Assembly: GCA_963769905.1 (NCBI GenBank)
Contig: CAVYNG010000002.1
Location: 310,001-374,000, forward strand
Direction of reading: 5' to 3'
DNA: 64,000 bases
Source of the DNA: Bog-756 sp963769905
GTDB lineage: Bacteria > Actinomycetota > Acidimicrobiia > Acidimicrobiales > RAAP-2
The notes beneath the pieces are model-generated. The model saw only the letters and a program-made list of their open reading frames with translations, had not been told where the DNA came from and did not search any database. The position numbers were made by a program, and so were the translations under genes. Of the stretch, positions 1 through 8,882 are shown one piece after another (the first letter of the stretch is position 1; each line of letters begins with the position of its first letter).

Positions 1-257
1 TTGCGGATCTTGCGGCGCTCCTCCTCGGAGGTTCCACCCCAGACCCCGGACTCCTGGTTGGTGGCGAGTGCGAAGTCGAGGCAGGGTTCTTGGGCTGTGC
101 AGCCCCGGCAGACCCGCTTGGCGGCCTCGATCTGGTCGACCGCCGGACCGGTCGTGCCGATCGGGAAGAAGAGTTCGGGTTCGGTGTCTCGGCAGGCGGC
201 GAGGTGCCTCCACTCCCCGTCGTCCCATTCGACCGTCCGGTTCCACATCAATGCCAC
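1..257 (-). CDS. WhiB-family transcriptional regulator, WhiB1-like (partial)
   Basis: This is an Fe-S cluster regulator of the actinobacterial WhiB family, and its C-terminus is cut off by the window edge. Visible are DTEPELFFP, then CRGC and a further EPCLDFAL cysteine that together with an early cysteine (LAACRD) give the four cluster ligands, and the GVWGG turn that follows them in the family. The spacing and the PELFFP...GPAVDQI stretch resemble WhiB1. The GTG at 257 is chosen because AGGAGG lies 9 bases before it; ATG at 248 is in frame but too far from that site. A CRP-type palindrome lies 41 bases upstream. Confidence 0.93.
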   Translation of the reverse strand, partial: MALMWNRTVEWDDGEWRHLAACRDTEPELFFPIGTTGPAVDQIEAAKRVCRGCTAQEPCLDFALATNQESGVWGGTSEEERRKIR

Positions 258-297
258 GATGCCGTTCCTCCTGGAATCCCTGGTTGCGATCGAATAT

Positions 298-313
298 TGT
301 GATCGGTTTCACA
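298..313. promoter_or_regulatory. CRP/GlxR-type operator between whiB and a GDPD gene
   Basis: TGTGA, six bases, then TCACA form a perfect copy of the CRP-family consensus. It lies in the 215-bp divergent region, 41-56 bases before the whiB start and about 160 bases before the glycerophosphodiesterase start. In M. tuberculosis whiB1 is a known target of the cAMP receptor protein, which supports the assignment. The regulator itself is not in the window. No convincing -10/-35 pair was identified here. Confidence 0.6.
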
Positions 314-472
314 TAGCTCGGCGCCAAATCGAGTCGCCGGCTGCTCAGGATTCGGTTCACTAGGGTAACCACCTGCACCGAGGGTTGCAAGGAGGTCGCG
401 GGCGTTTTTTTCGGCGTTCGCGCCGGTTCCGAGGCGAAACCAGCGGCCCGAGCCGGGCCCTTCGAAAGCGGG

Positions 473-1183
473 GTGGAGACGGTGCTCGCAGTCGCCGTGC
501 AGGCCCACCGGGGAAGTCCGGACGCCGACGCCGGGATCGCCGACAACACCCTTGCCGCGTTCGCCCGTGCAAGGCGGCTCGGTGCCCAGGGGGTCGAGCT
601 CGACGTGCGGCGGACCGCAGACGGCGGGCTCGCGGTCCACCACGATCCGGTGATCGACGGCATCGGTGCGATCCACGAGCTCCGGGTCGAGGAGCTGCCA
701 TCTCATGTCCCGCTGCTCGCGGCGGCGCTCGAGGAGTGCCGCGGGATGACGGTCAACGTGGAGGTGAAGAACCTTCCCGGCGACCCCGGCTTCGACCCGG
801 CCGAGCGGTGCGCGACAGCGGTCGGTCAGCAGGTCGCCGTTTCGGGCCAGGCGGCGACGGTCGTCGTCTCCTCCTTCTGGCCGCGTTCGCTCGAGGTGCT
901 CGGGAAGGCCCGGCCCGAGATCGCGACCGGGCTGCTCCTTTCCCCCTCGACCGGCTGGGAGGGCATGGTGGCCGCCGCCTCCGGCCTCGGCTGCCGGGCA
1001 GTCCATCCCCACGCCGACCTGGTCGATTTCGGGTTGGTCGACGAAGCCCATCGGGCCGGTCTCGCGGTCGCGGTCTGGACCGTGAGCGAACGGGCGCGTC
1101 TCGAAGCGGTGGGCCGCGCCGGGGTGGACACCGTGATCACCGACGACGTGCCCCTCGCCCTCGAGGTCCTCGCAAGCCGCTGA
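473..1183 (+). CDS. Glycerophosphodiester phosphodiesterase family protein
   Basis: This protein of about 236 residues belongs to the GDPD family, which hydrolyses glycerophosphodiesters to glycerol-3-phosphate and an alcohol. The signature is present: AHRG at residues 11-14, NTLAAF near 25, the acidic pair in GVELDVRRTADG, and HHDP near 56, followed by the family's late VWTVSE segment and TDDVP near the end. No signal peptide or membrane segment is visible, so a cytoplasmic enzyme is expected. The start is GTG 473; another GTG at 482 is possible. It is transcribed away from whiB and may share the CRP-type site. Confidence 0.88.
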   Translation: METVLAVAVQAHRGSPDADAGIADNTLAAFARARRLGAQGVELDVRRTADGGLAVHHDPVIDGIGAIHELRVEELPSHVPLLAAALEECRGMTVNVEVKNLPGDPGFDPAERCATAVGQQVAVSGQAATVVVSSFWPRSLEVLGKARPEIATGLLLSPSTGWEGMVAAASGLGCRAVHPHADLVDFGLVDEAHRAGLAVAVWTVSERARLEAVGRAGVDTVITDDVPLALEVLASR

Positions 1184-1287
1184 GCTGGTCCGACCGAGGA
1201 GGAGGGGCGCTTCCCGGCACGGCTGTCCCCGACCGGGAGGTGGGCCCGATTGGTCGCGCGAGCAGATTTCGTCAACAATGCACGGCC

Positions 1288-2067
1288 ATGAACGTCGTTG
1301 TCTGCGTGAAACAGATCCCCGATCCTGCGGCGCCGCCGGCCCTCGATCCGGGGACGAAAAACCTCGTGAGAGACGGGAAACTCATCCTCGACGACTCCGA
1401 CTCGTACGGCGTCGAGATGGCCCTCCAGCTCGCCGACGCCGCCGGAGGAGGCGAGGTGACACTCGTGTCGATGGCCCCGAACGGCGAGACCTCGGGGCTC
1501 CGGACCGCGCTCGCCATGGGTGCGGCCAAGGCGATCCTGGTGAGCGACGACACCCTCGCCGGTACCGACGCGCTGGGTACCGCCAAGGTTCTCGCGGCGG
1601 CCATCAAACGGGCCGAGCCCGACCTGGTGCTCGCCGCCACCGAGTCCACCGACGGCTACACGGGTACCACCCCTGTCCAGGTGGCGGAACTCCTCGGCAT
1701 GCCGTCGGTCACCTTCGCCAAGAAGGTCGAGGTCAACGGCAACTCGGTCAAGGTCGAACGCCAGACCGAGGCCGGCTACGACGAGGTCGAGAGCCCGCTG
1801 CCCGCCCTCGTGACGGTGACCGCGGGCGTGGTCGAACCTCGCTACCCCTCGTTCAAGGGGATCATGGCGGCCAAGTCGAAGCCGGTCGACACCCTGACCG
1901 TCGCCGATCTCGGGATCGACGCCGACCAGGTCGGCGCTGCCGGTGCGAGGCAGGAGATCGTCGAGGTGGCCGATGCCGAGGCCCGCGGCGCCGGCGAGAT
2001 CGTCGTCGACGAGGGCGACGGCTACCAACGGGTCATCGAGTTCCTCGAGCAGCTGAAGGTCCTCTAG
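1288..2067 (+). CDS. etfB: Electron transfer flavoprotein subunit beta
   Basis: This is the beta subunit of the FAD/AMP-containing ETF heterodimer that takes electrons from acyl-CoA dehydrogenases. It is 259 residues, the usual length, and opens with MNVVVCVKQIPDP as family members do; the beta-ETF region ATESTDGYTGTTPVQVAELLG is in mid-protein, given here only in part as TDGYTGTTPVQ. The ATG at 1288 is used because the homologous N-terminus begins there, although the frame is open upstream. etfA follows after 48 bases. Several acyl-CoA enzymes occur later in the window, including a dehydrogenase at 46.8 kb that would need such an acceptor. Confidence 0.95.
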   Translation: MNVVVCVKQIPDPAAPPALDPGTKNLVRDGKLILDDSDSYGVEMALQLADAAGGGEVTLVSMAPNGETSGLRTALAMGAAKAILVSDDTLAGTDALGTAKVLAAAIKRAEPDLVLAATESTDGYTGTTPVQVAELLGMPSVTFAKKVEVNGNSVKVERQTEAGYDEVESPLPALVTVTAGVVEPRYPSFKGIMAAKSKPVDTLTVADLGIDADQVGAAGARQEIVEVADAEARGAGEIVVDEGDGYQRVIEFLEQLKVL

Positions 2068-2115
2068 GACCGCACGGACTGCGGTCGCAGAGCACCGCAA
2101 GGAGAGCACGCCATC

Positions 2116-3087
2116 ATGTCAGTGGAGAAGATCTGGGTTCTCGCCGAGGTAGCCGACGGCTCGCCGATCAGCGCCTCGCTCGAGCTCCTCAGTCACGCGA
2201 CGTCGCTCGCAGGGACCGTCGAGGCCATCGGGTGGGGCGATGCGACCGAGTCGGTCGCCGCAACCCTCGGGGAGTACGGCGCGACCACCGTCTACGACGT
2301 CGGAAGCATCGGTGACTCGCTGCCCGGAGCCCCGGTGTCCGCGGCCATCGCCGATCTGGTGGGCAAGGGAGGCGGTCCGGACGCGATCCTGCTTCCCGCC
2401 ACCTACGACGGCCGCGACATCGCGGGGCGGCTCTCGGCCCAGCTCGACCGGCCGGTGCTCACCAACGTGGTCGGGCTCACCGCCGCGGACGGCGGACTGT
2501 TGACCCAGCACGCCATCTTCGGGGGGAGCGAGGTCGCCTCGGCCCGGTTCACCGGAGAGGGCCCAGGGCTCTACGTGGTGAGGGCAAAGTCGTTCCCCGC
2601 CGAGCCCTCGGGCGGCGGACCGGCCTCGGTGGTGGCCGCACCGGCTCCGGACACCGGCGCCACCAACGCCGCGAAGATCTCTGCTCGGCACGTCGAGGAG
2701 CGCGTCGGCCCGAAGCTCGACGAGGCGGACGTGGTCGTCTCCGGCGGACGTGGTCTCGGCGACAAGGACAACTACGCGCTCATCGAGGAACTCGCCACCC
2801 TGCTGCACGGCGCGGCCGGCGCGAGCCGGGCCATCGTCGACGCCGGTTGGGTCCCCTACTCGCACCAGGTCGGCCAGACCGGCAAGACGGTGAAGCCGAC
2901 CGTCTACGTGGCATGCGGGATCTCGGGTGCCACCCAGCACCTGGTGGGGATGAAGAACTCGAAGAACATCGTCGCGATCAACAAGGACCAGGACGCACCC
3001 ATCTTCGGCGTGGCGGATCTCGGGATCGTAGGTGATGTCATGAAGGTGCTTCCCGCGCTGATCGACGCGTTGAAGTCGAGGAGCTGA
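2116..3087 (+). CDS. etfA: Electron transfer flavoprotein subunit alpha
   Basis: This is the alpha subunit of ETF, 323 residues, with the FAD-binding C-terminal half. Diagnostic stretches are VVSGGRGLGDKDNY near residue 200, the VDAGWVPYSHQVGQTGKTV segment, and the FAD signature ACGISGATQHLVGM followed by INKDQDAPIF. ATG 2116 follows AAGGAG in the 48-base gap after etfB, so the two are presumably one transcript. The gene ends 19 bases before the oppositely oriented SCO1664-family gene; no terminator hairpin is evident between them. Confidence 0.96.
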   Translation: MSVEKIWVLAEVADGSPISASLELLSHATSLAGTVEAIGWGDATESVAATLGEYGATTVYDVGSIGDSLPGAPVSAAIADLVGKGGGPDAILLPATYDGRDIAGRLSAQLDRPVLTNVVGLTAADGGLLTQHAIFGGSEVASARFTGEGPGLYVVRAKSFPAEPSGGGPASVVAAPAPDTGATNAAKISARHVEERVGPKLDEADVVVSGGRGLGDKDNYALIEELATLLHGAAGASRAIVDAGWVPYSHQVGQTGKTVKPTVYVACGISGATQHLVGMKNSKNIVAINKDQDAPIFGVADLGIVGDVMKVLPALIDALKSRS

Positions 3088-3106
3088 CCCGGCTGAGACG
3101 ATCAGA

Positions 3107-3841
3107 TCACACGAGGGGCCACGGATAGGGAGGCCGGTCTCCCTTCGGCTCGGGGAAGACACCGGCGCGTAGCAACGACGTCACACGGGCGACGGCCGCG
3201 TCGATCTCCTCCTCGTCGAGCAGGCCGGTGAGCGCGTCGGGCAGGGTGGCCTCCGCCTGAGCGAGATCGTCGCGTAGCCGGCCGGGAATCTGGCAGCCCG
3301 CGAAGTCCCAGATGACCGTGCGCAGCTTGTGCAGGTGATGAAAGCAGAGGCCGTGATCGATCGCCCAGATCCGCCCTTCGCTTCCGAGGAGCACGTGGCC
3401 GCTCTTGCGATCGGCGTTGTTCGCCACGACGTCGAACGCGCAGACCGTCTCGAGCGCCGCCTCGCACTGGCCGTTCTCGAGGAGCGTGAAGTAGTGCTGG
3501 GCGTAGTCGACGTCGACGAAGAGCTGGAGCGATCCGGGTCCGAACGGCGCGTCGACCCGCTCGACAGTCGGTGGGACGAGGCCCCAACCGAGCGCCTCGG
3601 AGAGCGCGTAGGCCGCGATCTCCCGCCGGTACAGCTGGTCGGGGAAGTCCCAGAGCGTGCGCTCGCCGTTCCCGGGTTTGTAGACCGCGAAGAGCTCGCC
3701 ACACCCGTCCGCATCCACCCGCACGAGAAAGGTGAGGTTGGAGCTCCACGGAAGGCGTCCCTCGACGGTGAGCTCGCCGGTCGAGAGCGCGTCCGTCGCC
3801 GCGTCGAGGCCGGCGCCCGATTCCGAACGCCAGCCGATCAC
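3107..3841 (-). CDS. SCO1664-family kinase-like protein
   Basis: The protein belongs to the actinobacterial SCO1664 family, which has a PI3/4-kinase or HipA-like fold and no established substrate. Visible kinase-like elements are VYKPGNGE (nucleotide-binding lysine region), NNADRKSGHVLL (catalytic-loop-like) and WAIDHGLCFH (metal-binding DHG). GTG 3841 is chosen as start because it overlaps the upstream DUF3090 stop by four bases (GTGA). ATG 3877 adds 12 residues but would overlap by 40 bases; neither has a clear ribosome site. It is the last gene of a three-gene operon. Confidence 0.85.
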   Translation of the reverse strand: MIGWRSESGAGLDAATDALSTGELTVEGRLPWSSNLTFLVRVDADGCGELFAVYKPGNGERTLWDFPDQLYRREIAAYALSEALGWGLVPPTVERVDAPFGPGSLQLFVDVDYAQHYFTLLENGQCEAALETVCAFDVVANNADRKSGHVLLGSEGRIWAIDHGLCFHHLHKLRTVIWDFAGCQIPGRLRDDLAQAEATLPDALTGLLDEEEIDAAVARVTSLLRAGVFPEPKGDRPPYPWPLV

Positions 3842-4332
3842 ACGGCGGGAGGTCGGTGACCGTTCGTCCGCGGGCATTCATGTCCGGAGGGGTCGAGAGG
3901 GGAGCCGCACAGCGGGCAGGGCGGCCGTCCGGCTTCGACCAGTCGCGTCGCCTGCACCGCGAAGCCCGCTGCCTGGTCCTGCGAGATGGACAGGCGGGCG
4001 ATGTCGCCGGTTTCGTCCTCGGGTACGAGTTCCTCGATGACCAGCACGATGCGTTCGTCGGCGTCGTCGTAGGAGACGCCGATCGTGCCGACGACCCACG
4101 CGGGCTCGGCGGGCTCCTCCAACGGGAGCTCGCCGGGGACGGGTCCTCCTCGCCGCCGCTCCCGCAAGATGCCCGCCAACAACTCCGCGATGGCGGCCAC
4201 CTGCTGCTTTTCGATTTTGAGGGTCAACAGCACCGAGCCCTCCCGACACTGCAGCAGGAAGAGCCGGCTACCCACGGGACCGACGGTCCCGACCACCAGC
4301 CGGTCCGCCGAGAGGTCGTAGCCCTCGCTCAT
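3838..4332 (-). CDS. DUF3090 family protein
   Basis: This 164-residue protein of unknown function matches the DUF3090 family, which accompanies SCO1664 and the MSMEG_4193-type phosphomutase in many actinomycetes. It has the family's N-terminal LFLLQCREGSVLLTLKIEKQQ segment (given as LQCREGSVLLTLKIEKQ) and ends with a rubredoxin-like knuckle, CPLCGSPLDPSGHECPR, that probably binds zinc. ATG 4332 overlaps the upstream stop by ATGA, and its own stop overlaps the downstream GTG, so translation of the three genes is probably coupled. Confidence 0.9.
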   Translation of the reverse strand: MSEGYDLSADRLVVGTVGPVGSRLFLLQCREGSVLLTLKIEKQQVAAIAELLAGILRERRRGGPVPGELPLEEPAEPAWVVGTIGVSYDDADERIVLVIEELVPEDETGDIARLSISQDQAAGFAVQATRLVEAGRPPCPLCGSPLDPSGHECPRTNGHRPPAV

Positions 4333-4985
4333 GAGACGACCAGGTCGGCCAGGCTGGCCGTCGAGTTGATGGTGAGGACGTGGGTGCCCGCGTCGCTCGA
4401 CGCAAGGATCGACACCGAGCAGGGTGAGACGGTCAACCGCTGGAAGAGGTCGAGGTGGATTCCGGCTGCGCTGGCCAGGGCCGCCTTGATCGGGTCGGCG
4501 TGGGAGACCGCGACGATCGTCTCGCCGCGGTGGCGTGCGACCAGCCGTGCGAGTGTTTCGGCGATTCGGGTCTGCATCTCGAGGAACGACTCCCCACCGG
4601 GGAAGCGGAACCCGCTCGGTGAGCGCTGCACCTCCCTCCACTCCGGGCGCGCCGCCAGATCCTTCAGCTTGGCGCCGGTCCACTGACCGAAGTCGCACTC
4701 GATCAGCCCGCGGTCGGTGCGGGCCCGGAGGCCGAGCCGTCGTGCGATCGGCCGGGCCGTCTCGCTGGTCCGCTCGAGGGGCGAGGCGTACACCGCGACC
4801 GGCGAGCCGTGACCGTCGAGCGAGGCGATCCGCTCGGCGACCGTGTCCGCCTGCGCGCGGCCGGTGTCCGACAGATGCAGCCCTGGCGCGCGGCCCGGCA
4901 GCACGCTCCCGGTGGTGGGTGTCGCGCCGTGGCGCACGAGAAGGATCCTCGTGGGTTTTGGGTGGGAGGGCTTCCGGCCGGCCAC
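4329..4985 (-). CDS. Histidine phosphatase family protein (MSMEG_4193 type)
   Basis: This 218-residue protein is in the phosphoglycerate mutase/histidine phosphatase superfamily. It has the catalytic LVRHGAT at residues 16-22, PLERTSETA, the acidic ECDFGQWTG segment, and the second catalytic histidine in AVSHADPIKAAL. The neighbours place it in the MSMEG_4193 subfamily, whose substrate is not known. In many actinomycetes this trio lies beside mshC of mycothiol synthesis; no mshC is seen here. It is the first gene of the operon and overlaps DUF3090 by four bases. Confidence 0.9.
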   Translation of the reverse strand: MAGRKPSHPKPTRILLVRHGATPTTGSVLPGRAPGLHLSDTGRAQADTVAERIASLDGHGSPVAVYASPLERTSETARPIARRLGLRARTDRGLIECDFGQWTGAKLKDLAARPEWREVQRSPSGFRFPGGESFLEMQTRIAETLARLVARHRGETIVAVSHADPIKAALASAAGIHLDLFQRLTVSPCSVSILASSDAGTHVLTINSTASLADLVVS

Positions 4986-5066
4986 GCTCGTTCACCGTAG
5001 CGGGTCGCAGTCGGGTGGCGACCGTCGACCGTGCGCGGGAGCGTCAACCGGCGAAGTGCCCGACGA

Positions 5067-7454
5067 TCAGCGGGCGGAGTTCGCCGCGTCGCGTCCGGGC
5101 AGAGCACCGATGGCGCGGCGCGTGGTCTGCCGCGGCGAGCGGTGCACGTCCCGACCAACCGTCCTCGTCCCGCCTTCACTGTCCGGGGGACCCGTCGTCA
5201 CCACGTCGCGCTCGTGGTCCTCTCGTGACAGGTGGGACGGCCACCAGTTCCAACGCCCGAGCAGGACGGCGACCGAGGGGACGAGCAGCGTGCGGACGAA
5301 GAACGTGTCGAGGAGGATGCCGGCCGCCAACCCGAGGCCGATCTCTTGAACCTGTGTCGTGCCGGTGGCGGTGAGCACCGCGAAGGTGCCCGCGAGGATC
5401 AGCCCCGCAGAGGTCACGGTCGTGCCGGTGGCCTCGACCGCCCGCCGCACCGCGACCCGGATCGGCGCGTGGTGTGCCTCCTCGCGGATGCGGGTCATCA
5501 CCAAGATGTTGTAGTCCTGCCCGAGCGCCATGATGAAGACGAACATGAAGAAGGGCAGCACGAAGTTGATGCCGTCCTGCCCGCCGATCACCACGAAGAC
5601 CAAGACCGCCAGACCGAGCGAGGCGAGGTAGGAGAGCGCCACGCTCGCCACCAGATAGAGCGGAGCGACGAGGCTGCGCAGGACGATCGCCAGGAGCAGG
5701 CCGAGCACCAGCATCACGATCGGGATGATCGTGCGGAGGTCGTGATCGGAGAGGCCCCCGACGTCGGACGCGGCGGCGGCATTGCCACCGACCCCGCTCG
5801 CGGTCGCACCGATCGAGGTCGCCACCGAAGCAACCGCCGCGCGTACCGACGGCATTGCCTGGGCTGCGGCCGTGCTGGTCGAGGGTCCGGCCCGCAGAGT
5901 GGTGAGGTACTGCAGCGTGCGCCCGTCGGAGCTGACGTAGAGGGCCGAGTCGCGATAGGCCTGGTACATCTCAGGCGTCGCGAAGACGTCGGCGGGTCGC
6001 CGGAGTGGCAGCGCCCCAGGAGGGCCGGAGGCCGCGAGGTCCGCGTGCACCTCTGCCAGGCCGTCCGGGCTGACCATTGCGCCCTTCTCGTCGAGTGGCC
6101 CGGTGATCGTGGTGAAGACGCCTGAGCTCTCGAGGCCGCGCTCGGCGTTCGCGAGGACGGCCGGATGCTTCCAGACCGACTCCGGCAGCCGGAACAGGAC
6201 GTTGGTCGGATCCGCGTCCGTCGGTGGCTCGTGGGCGATCAGCAGTGCCTGGCCTTGCGCCGAGTCGGAGTTGGACGGGGGAGGCGGGTTGGCGAAGCCG
6301 TTCGGAGCGTACGCGAGCATCGAGAGCGCCAGGCCGCCGAAGATGACCAAACCGCAGAGCAGCGTGGCGACCGGCCTCCCGACCACTTTTCCCGCGATGG
6401 CTCCCCAGGTGCCGTGGCGGCTCGCACCCTCCTCGGGGATCCGCGGCCAGAACACCCCACGCCCGATCACCGAGAGGAGCGCCGGCAAGAGGGTCAGGTT
6501 GGCCGCGAGCGCGACGGCAATGCCGATCGCCAGCGCGGGCCCGAGTCCCCGGTAGAAGCCGAAGGTGGCGACCACGACGGTCGCAAGGGCGCCGATCACC
6601 GTGAGTCCAGAGAAGGTGATCGACTCGCCGACCTTGCAGACCGACACTGCGACCGCGTCGTGGACCTCGCGCCCGCGGCGGAGCTCTTCGCGCTCGCGGA
6701 AGATCAGGAAAAGTCCGTAGTCGGTGCCGGCTCCGAGCAGTACCACAGTGAGAAGGATGGGGGTGAGGTCGGAGACCTCCACGCCGAGGTGGGTCGAGAG
6801 CGCGATCACCGGCCCGGCAGCGATCAATGCGACGATCGAGGGGATCAGGGCGATCACCGGCGCGAGGACCGCGCGGAAGGTCAGCAGGAGCAAGGCCACG
6901 ATGAACAGCACCGAGAGGAGCTCGGTGATGGTCTGGATGTGGTTCGACTGGGTCTGTTCGTCGACGCTCTGGGCGACGTTCCCCGTCAGGTGCAGGCTCA
7001 ACCCAGCGGGCGAGTGGACGACCTTGAACGTGTCGCGCAGGTGCTCGACAGCCTGCACCGCGTCCTTTCCGGACGAGGAAGTCAGGCGGAGGGCCACCAC
7101 CGCGGTCACCGCCTTCCGATCGTCGGAGACGCCCTGGTCTGTCACGCTCGCCACTAGGGAGACGCTCCGCATGGCCCGTTCGGTGCGGTGCACCGCGGCG
7201 AGGTCGGCGGCGGTGAGCGGCTGCGCCGACGCGGCGACGAATGTGGCGTCGCGGGTCGTCTTCGTCCCGAAGGGGGTCGCCAGTGCGGCGGCGCGCACGC
7301 TCGGTGCGCTCGCCGGCAGGAACGAGGAGTTGGAGCTCTTCTCGACACTGGAGAGCGGTGGAAGAGCGATGCTGAGGACCACCGTCGCCAGCATCCAACC
7401 AGCGATGATCGGCCACCGGAACCGTACGCTCAGGCGTCCGAGGGCGGCGAACAA
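5067..7454 (-). CDS. MMPL family RND-type transporter
   Basis: This is a large inner-membrane exporter of about 795 residues with two repeats of the RND/MMPL architecture: one membrane helix near the N-terminus (IIAGWMLATVVLSIALPP), an extracytoplasmic domain, a five-helix bundle with GAGTDYGLFL near residue 280, a second extracytoplasmic domain, and a second bundle with ALGQDYNILVMTR. MMPL proteins export lipids or small molecules; the substrate here is unknown. TTG 7454 is chosen because GGGAGGA lies six bases before it; GTG 7517 would add 21 residues with no such site. A tandem 18-bp repeat lies about 175 bases upstream. Confidence 0.93.
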   Translation of the reverse strand: MFAALGRLSVRFRWPIIAGWMLATVVLSIALPPLSSVEKSSNSSFLPASAPSVRAAALATPFGTKTTRDATFVAASAQPLTAADLAAVHRTERAMRSVSLVASVTDQGVSDDRKAVTAVVALRLTSSSGKDAVQAVEHLRDTFKVVHSPAGLSLHLTGNVAQSVDEQTQSNHIQTITELLSVLFIVALLLLTFRAVLAPVIALIPSIVALIAAGPVIALSTHLGVEVSDLTPILLTVVLLGAGTDYGLFLIFREREELRRGREVHDAVAVSVCKVGESITFSGLTVIGALATVVVATFGFYRGLGPALAIGIAVALAANLTLLPALLSVIGRGVFWPRIPEEGASRHGTWGAIAGKVVGRPVATLLCGLVIFGGLALSMLAYAPNGFANPPPPSNSDSAQGQALLIAHEPPTDADPTNVLFRLPESVWKHPAVLANAERGLESSGVFTTITGPLDEKGAMVSPDGLAEVHADLAASGPPGALPLRRPADVFATPEMYQAYRDSALYVSSDGRTLQYLTTLRAGPSTSTAAAQAMPSVRAAVASVATSIGATASGVGGNAAAASDVGGLSDHDLRTIIPIVMLVLGLLLAIVLRSLVAPLYLVASVALSYLASLGLAVLVFVVIGGQDGINFVLPFFMFVFIMALGQDYNILVMTRIREEAHHAPIRVAVRRAVEATGTTVTSAGLILAGTFAVLTATGTTQVQEIGLGLAAGILLDTFFVRTLLVPSVAVLLGRWNWWPSHLSREDHERDVVTTGPPDSEGGTRTVGRDVHRSPRQTTRRAIGALPGRDAANSAR

Positions 7455-7627
7455 GGGGGGTCCTCCCGTTTCGGCGGACGGGTCCGTCCGGTGGTCCGCC
7501 TGTGGGCGGCGGCGCACGACCGGCCGATCGGACGAGCGAGGTACCCACGGCCGGCGCGTGCCACTGCGATCCTACGGCAGGCCGCCGACACGCTCCGGGC
7601 ACCACGTGGGGGGCGGAGAGGTTTCTT

Positions 7628-7663
7628 AGCCGATTCCTACGCTTCAGCCGATTCCTACGCTTC
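7628..7663. repeat. Tandem 18-bp repeat upstream of the MMPL gene
   Basis: Two exact head-to-tail copies of AGCCGATTCCTACGCTTC are followed by a degenerate third (GACGATTCTTCCGG). They lie in the 300-base stretch between the FrhB-like gene stop at 7758 and the MMPL start at 7454, on the promoter side of MMPL. Direct repeats of this size near a promoter can be regulator sites, but no regulator is adjacent. The rest of this gap shows no gene or clear terminator. Confidence 0.7.
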
Positions 7664-7757
7664 GACGATTCTTCCGGTTCGCCCTCGGCGAGGGCAACGC
7701 CGGCTCCGAGGCCAGGTCGGTAGGGGCATCCGCCGCCAGGACGGGTCGGAACCGCCC

Positions 7758-8882
7758 CTAGGTCGGGGCCGGCAGCCGGCGCGGCATCGGTACCGCGGTC
7801 TCCGGCCAGCGCCGACGGCTCACCCTGGCCAGCCGGTGCAAGAGGGCGATCGCGCCGGGGTCGTCGTCGCCCGGGCGGGTCTCGATCGCCCCGTCGGCCG
7901 CCATGGAATCGAGGAGCTCGCGCCCTTTGTCGGTGCGGACCAGGGTGAGCGTCCAGTCGTTGAAGGCGCCGATCCCACCCGTCGAGATATCGGCGTGCTC
8001 GGCCGCGAAGTCGGGGCACAAGGTGCAGCCCTCCCTGGTCCAGGCGTGCGCCTCCTTGAGCGGGATCTCGTGGTATTCGCCGTCGCGGGTCCACACCTGG
8101 AACACGCCCTTGATGTTCATCTTCTCGATGTCGGCCCGGGCGATCCCATAGCGGGCCTCGAAGAGCTCGGGGAAGATGGCGTCGTCGAAGGTCTTCGAGC
8201 ACATGAGACCGATGGTGAGCGAGAGGCGGCGCGCGATCTTGCCGGCCTTGCGTGCCGCCATCACCGGCGGTGCAGACGACTGGCAGCCCATTCCGACCAG
8301 GGCGATCCGCTCGGCGCCCGCCTCGATCGCCGCGGGGTAGGCGAGTGGGTTGGCGGAATAGGTGTAGCGCGAGCCTGCTGCGGCCAGTATCTCGTTCCTC
8401 GTCGTGGCGACGCCGGGCACCGCCTTCCAGGTCCTGCCGTCGCCTTCGAGGACCGACACCAGCGCGGCGTCGATCACGTCGTGCTCGAGCGCCCAGATGA
8501 GCAGCGCGGAGACGAGACCCCCGTCCTGGCCCATGCCGAGCACTTCCGGGTCGGTGGCCCGCACGAGCAAGGTGTCCGAGCTGACTCCGGCGACCTCCTC
8601 GGTGGTGCGCTCGCGGCCGAAGAGGTGGTTTTCGATCTCGGGCTCCCAGAGCCGGAACCGCGGACAGGCGCGGGTGCACAAGGTGCACCCCTTCACCCCG
8701 TGGGTGCAGCTCTCCGGTCCGCCCTCGGCGTCGACGTGGAAAGGCTTGTAGCGGCCGCCGGTGTCGTCGTAGGAGAGCACGTCGTACGGACAGGCGACGA
8801 CGCACGCCGCGCAGCCCGTGCAGAGGCCCGAGGTGACGACCTCGGTGTAGAGCTCCGCCCAGTGCGGCTTCTCGACCGGCAT
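7758..8882 (-). CDS. Coenzyme F420 hydrogenase/dehydrogenase beta-subunit (FrhB) family protein
   Basis: This 374-residue iron-sulfur flavoprotein resembles FrhB, which passes electrons between F420 and a partner. Two ferredoxin-like clusters are visible: CTGCAACVVACPYD near residue 21 and GCTLCTRACP near 68. The FrhB core follows, with QDGGLVSALLIWAL, GMGCQSSAP, IGLMCSKTF and the C-terminal CTLCPDFAAEHADISTGGIG. The electron partner cannot be told; proteins of this type also act as stand-alone F420 oxidoreductases. It lies 55 bases downstream of the Bcp peroxiredoxin gene on the same strand and could be co-transcribed with it. Confidence 0.87.
   Translation of the reverse strand: MPVEKPHWAELYTEVVTSGLCTGCAACVVACPYDVLSYDDTGGRYKPFHVDAEGGPESCTHGVKGCTLCTRACPRFRLWEPEIENHLFGRERTTEEVAGVSSDTLLVRATDPEVLGMGQDGGLVSALLIWALEHDVIDAALVSVLEGDGRTWKAVPGVATTRNEILAAAGSRYTYSANPLAYPAAIEAGAERIALVGMGCQSSAPPVMAARKAGKIARRLSLTIGLMCSKTFDDAIFPELFEARYGIARADIEKMNIKGVFQVWTRDGEYHEIPLKEAHAWTREGCTLCPDFAAEHADISTGGIGAFNDWTLTLVRTDKGRELLDSMAADGAIETRPGDDDPGAIALLHRLARVSRRRWPETAVPMPRRLPAPT

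Noticed and set aside
405..411. T7 run as a terminator before the GDPD gene
   Set aside because: No stable stem ends at it, and no gene on the plus strand precedes it in the window.
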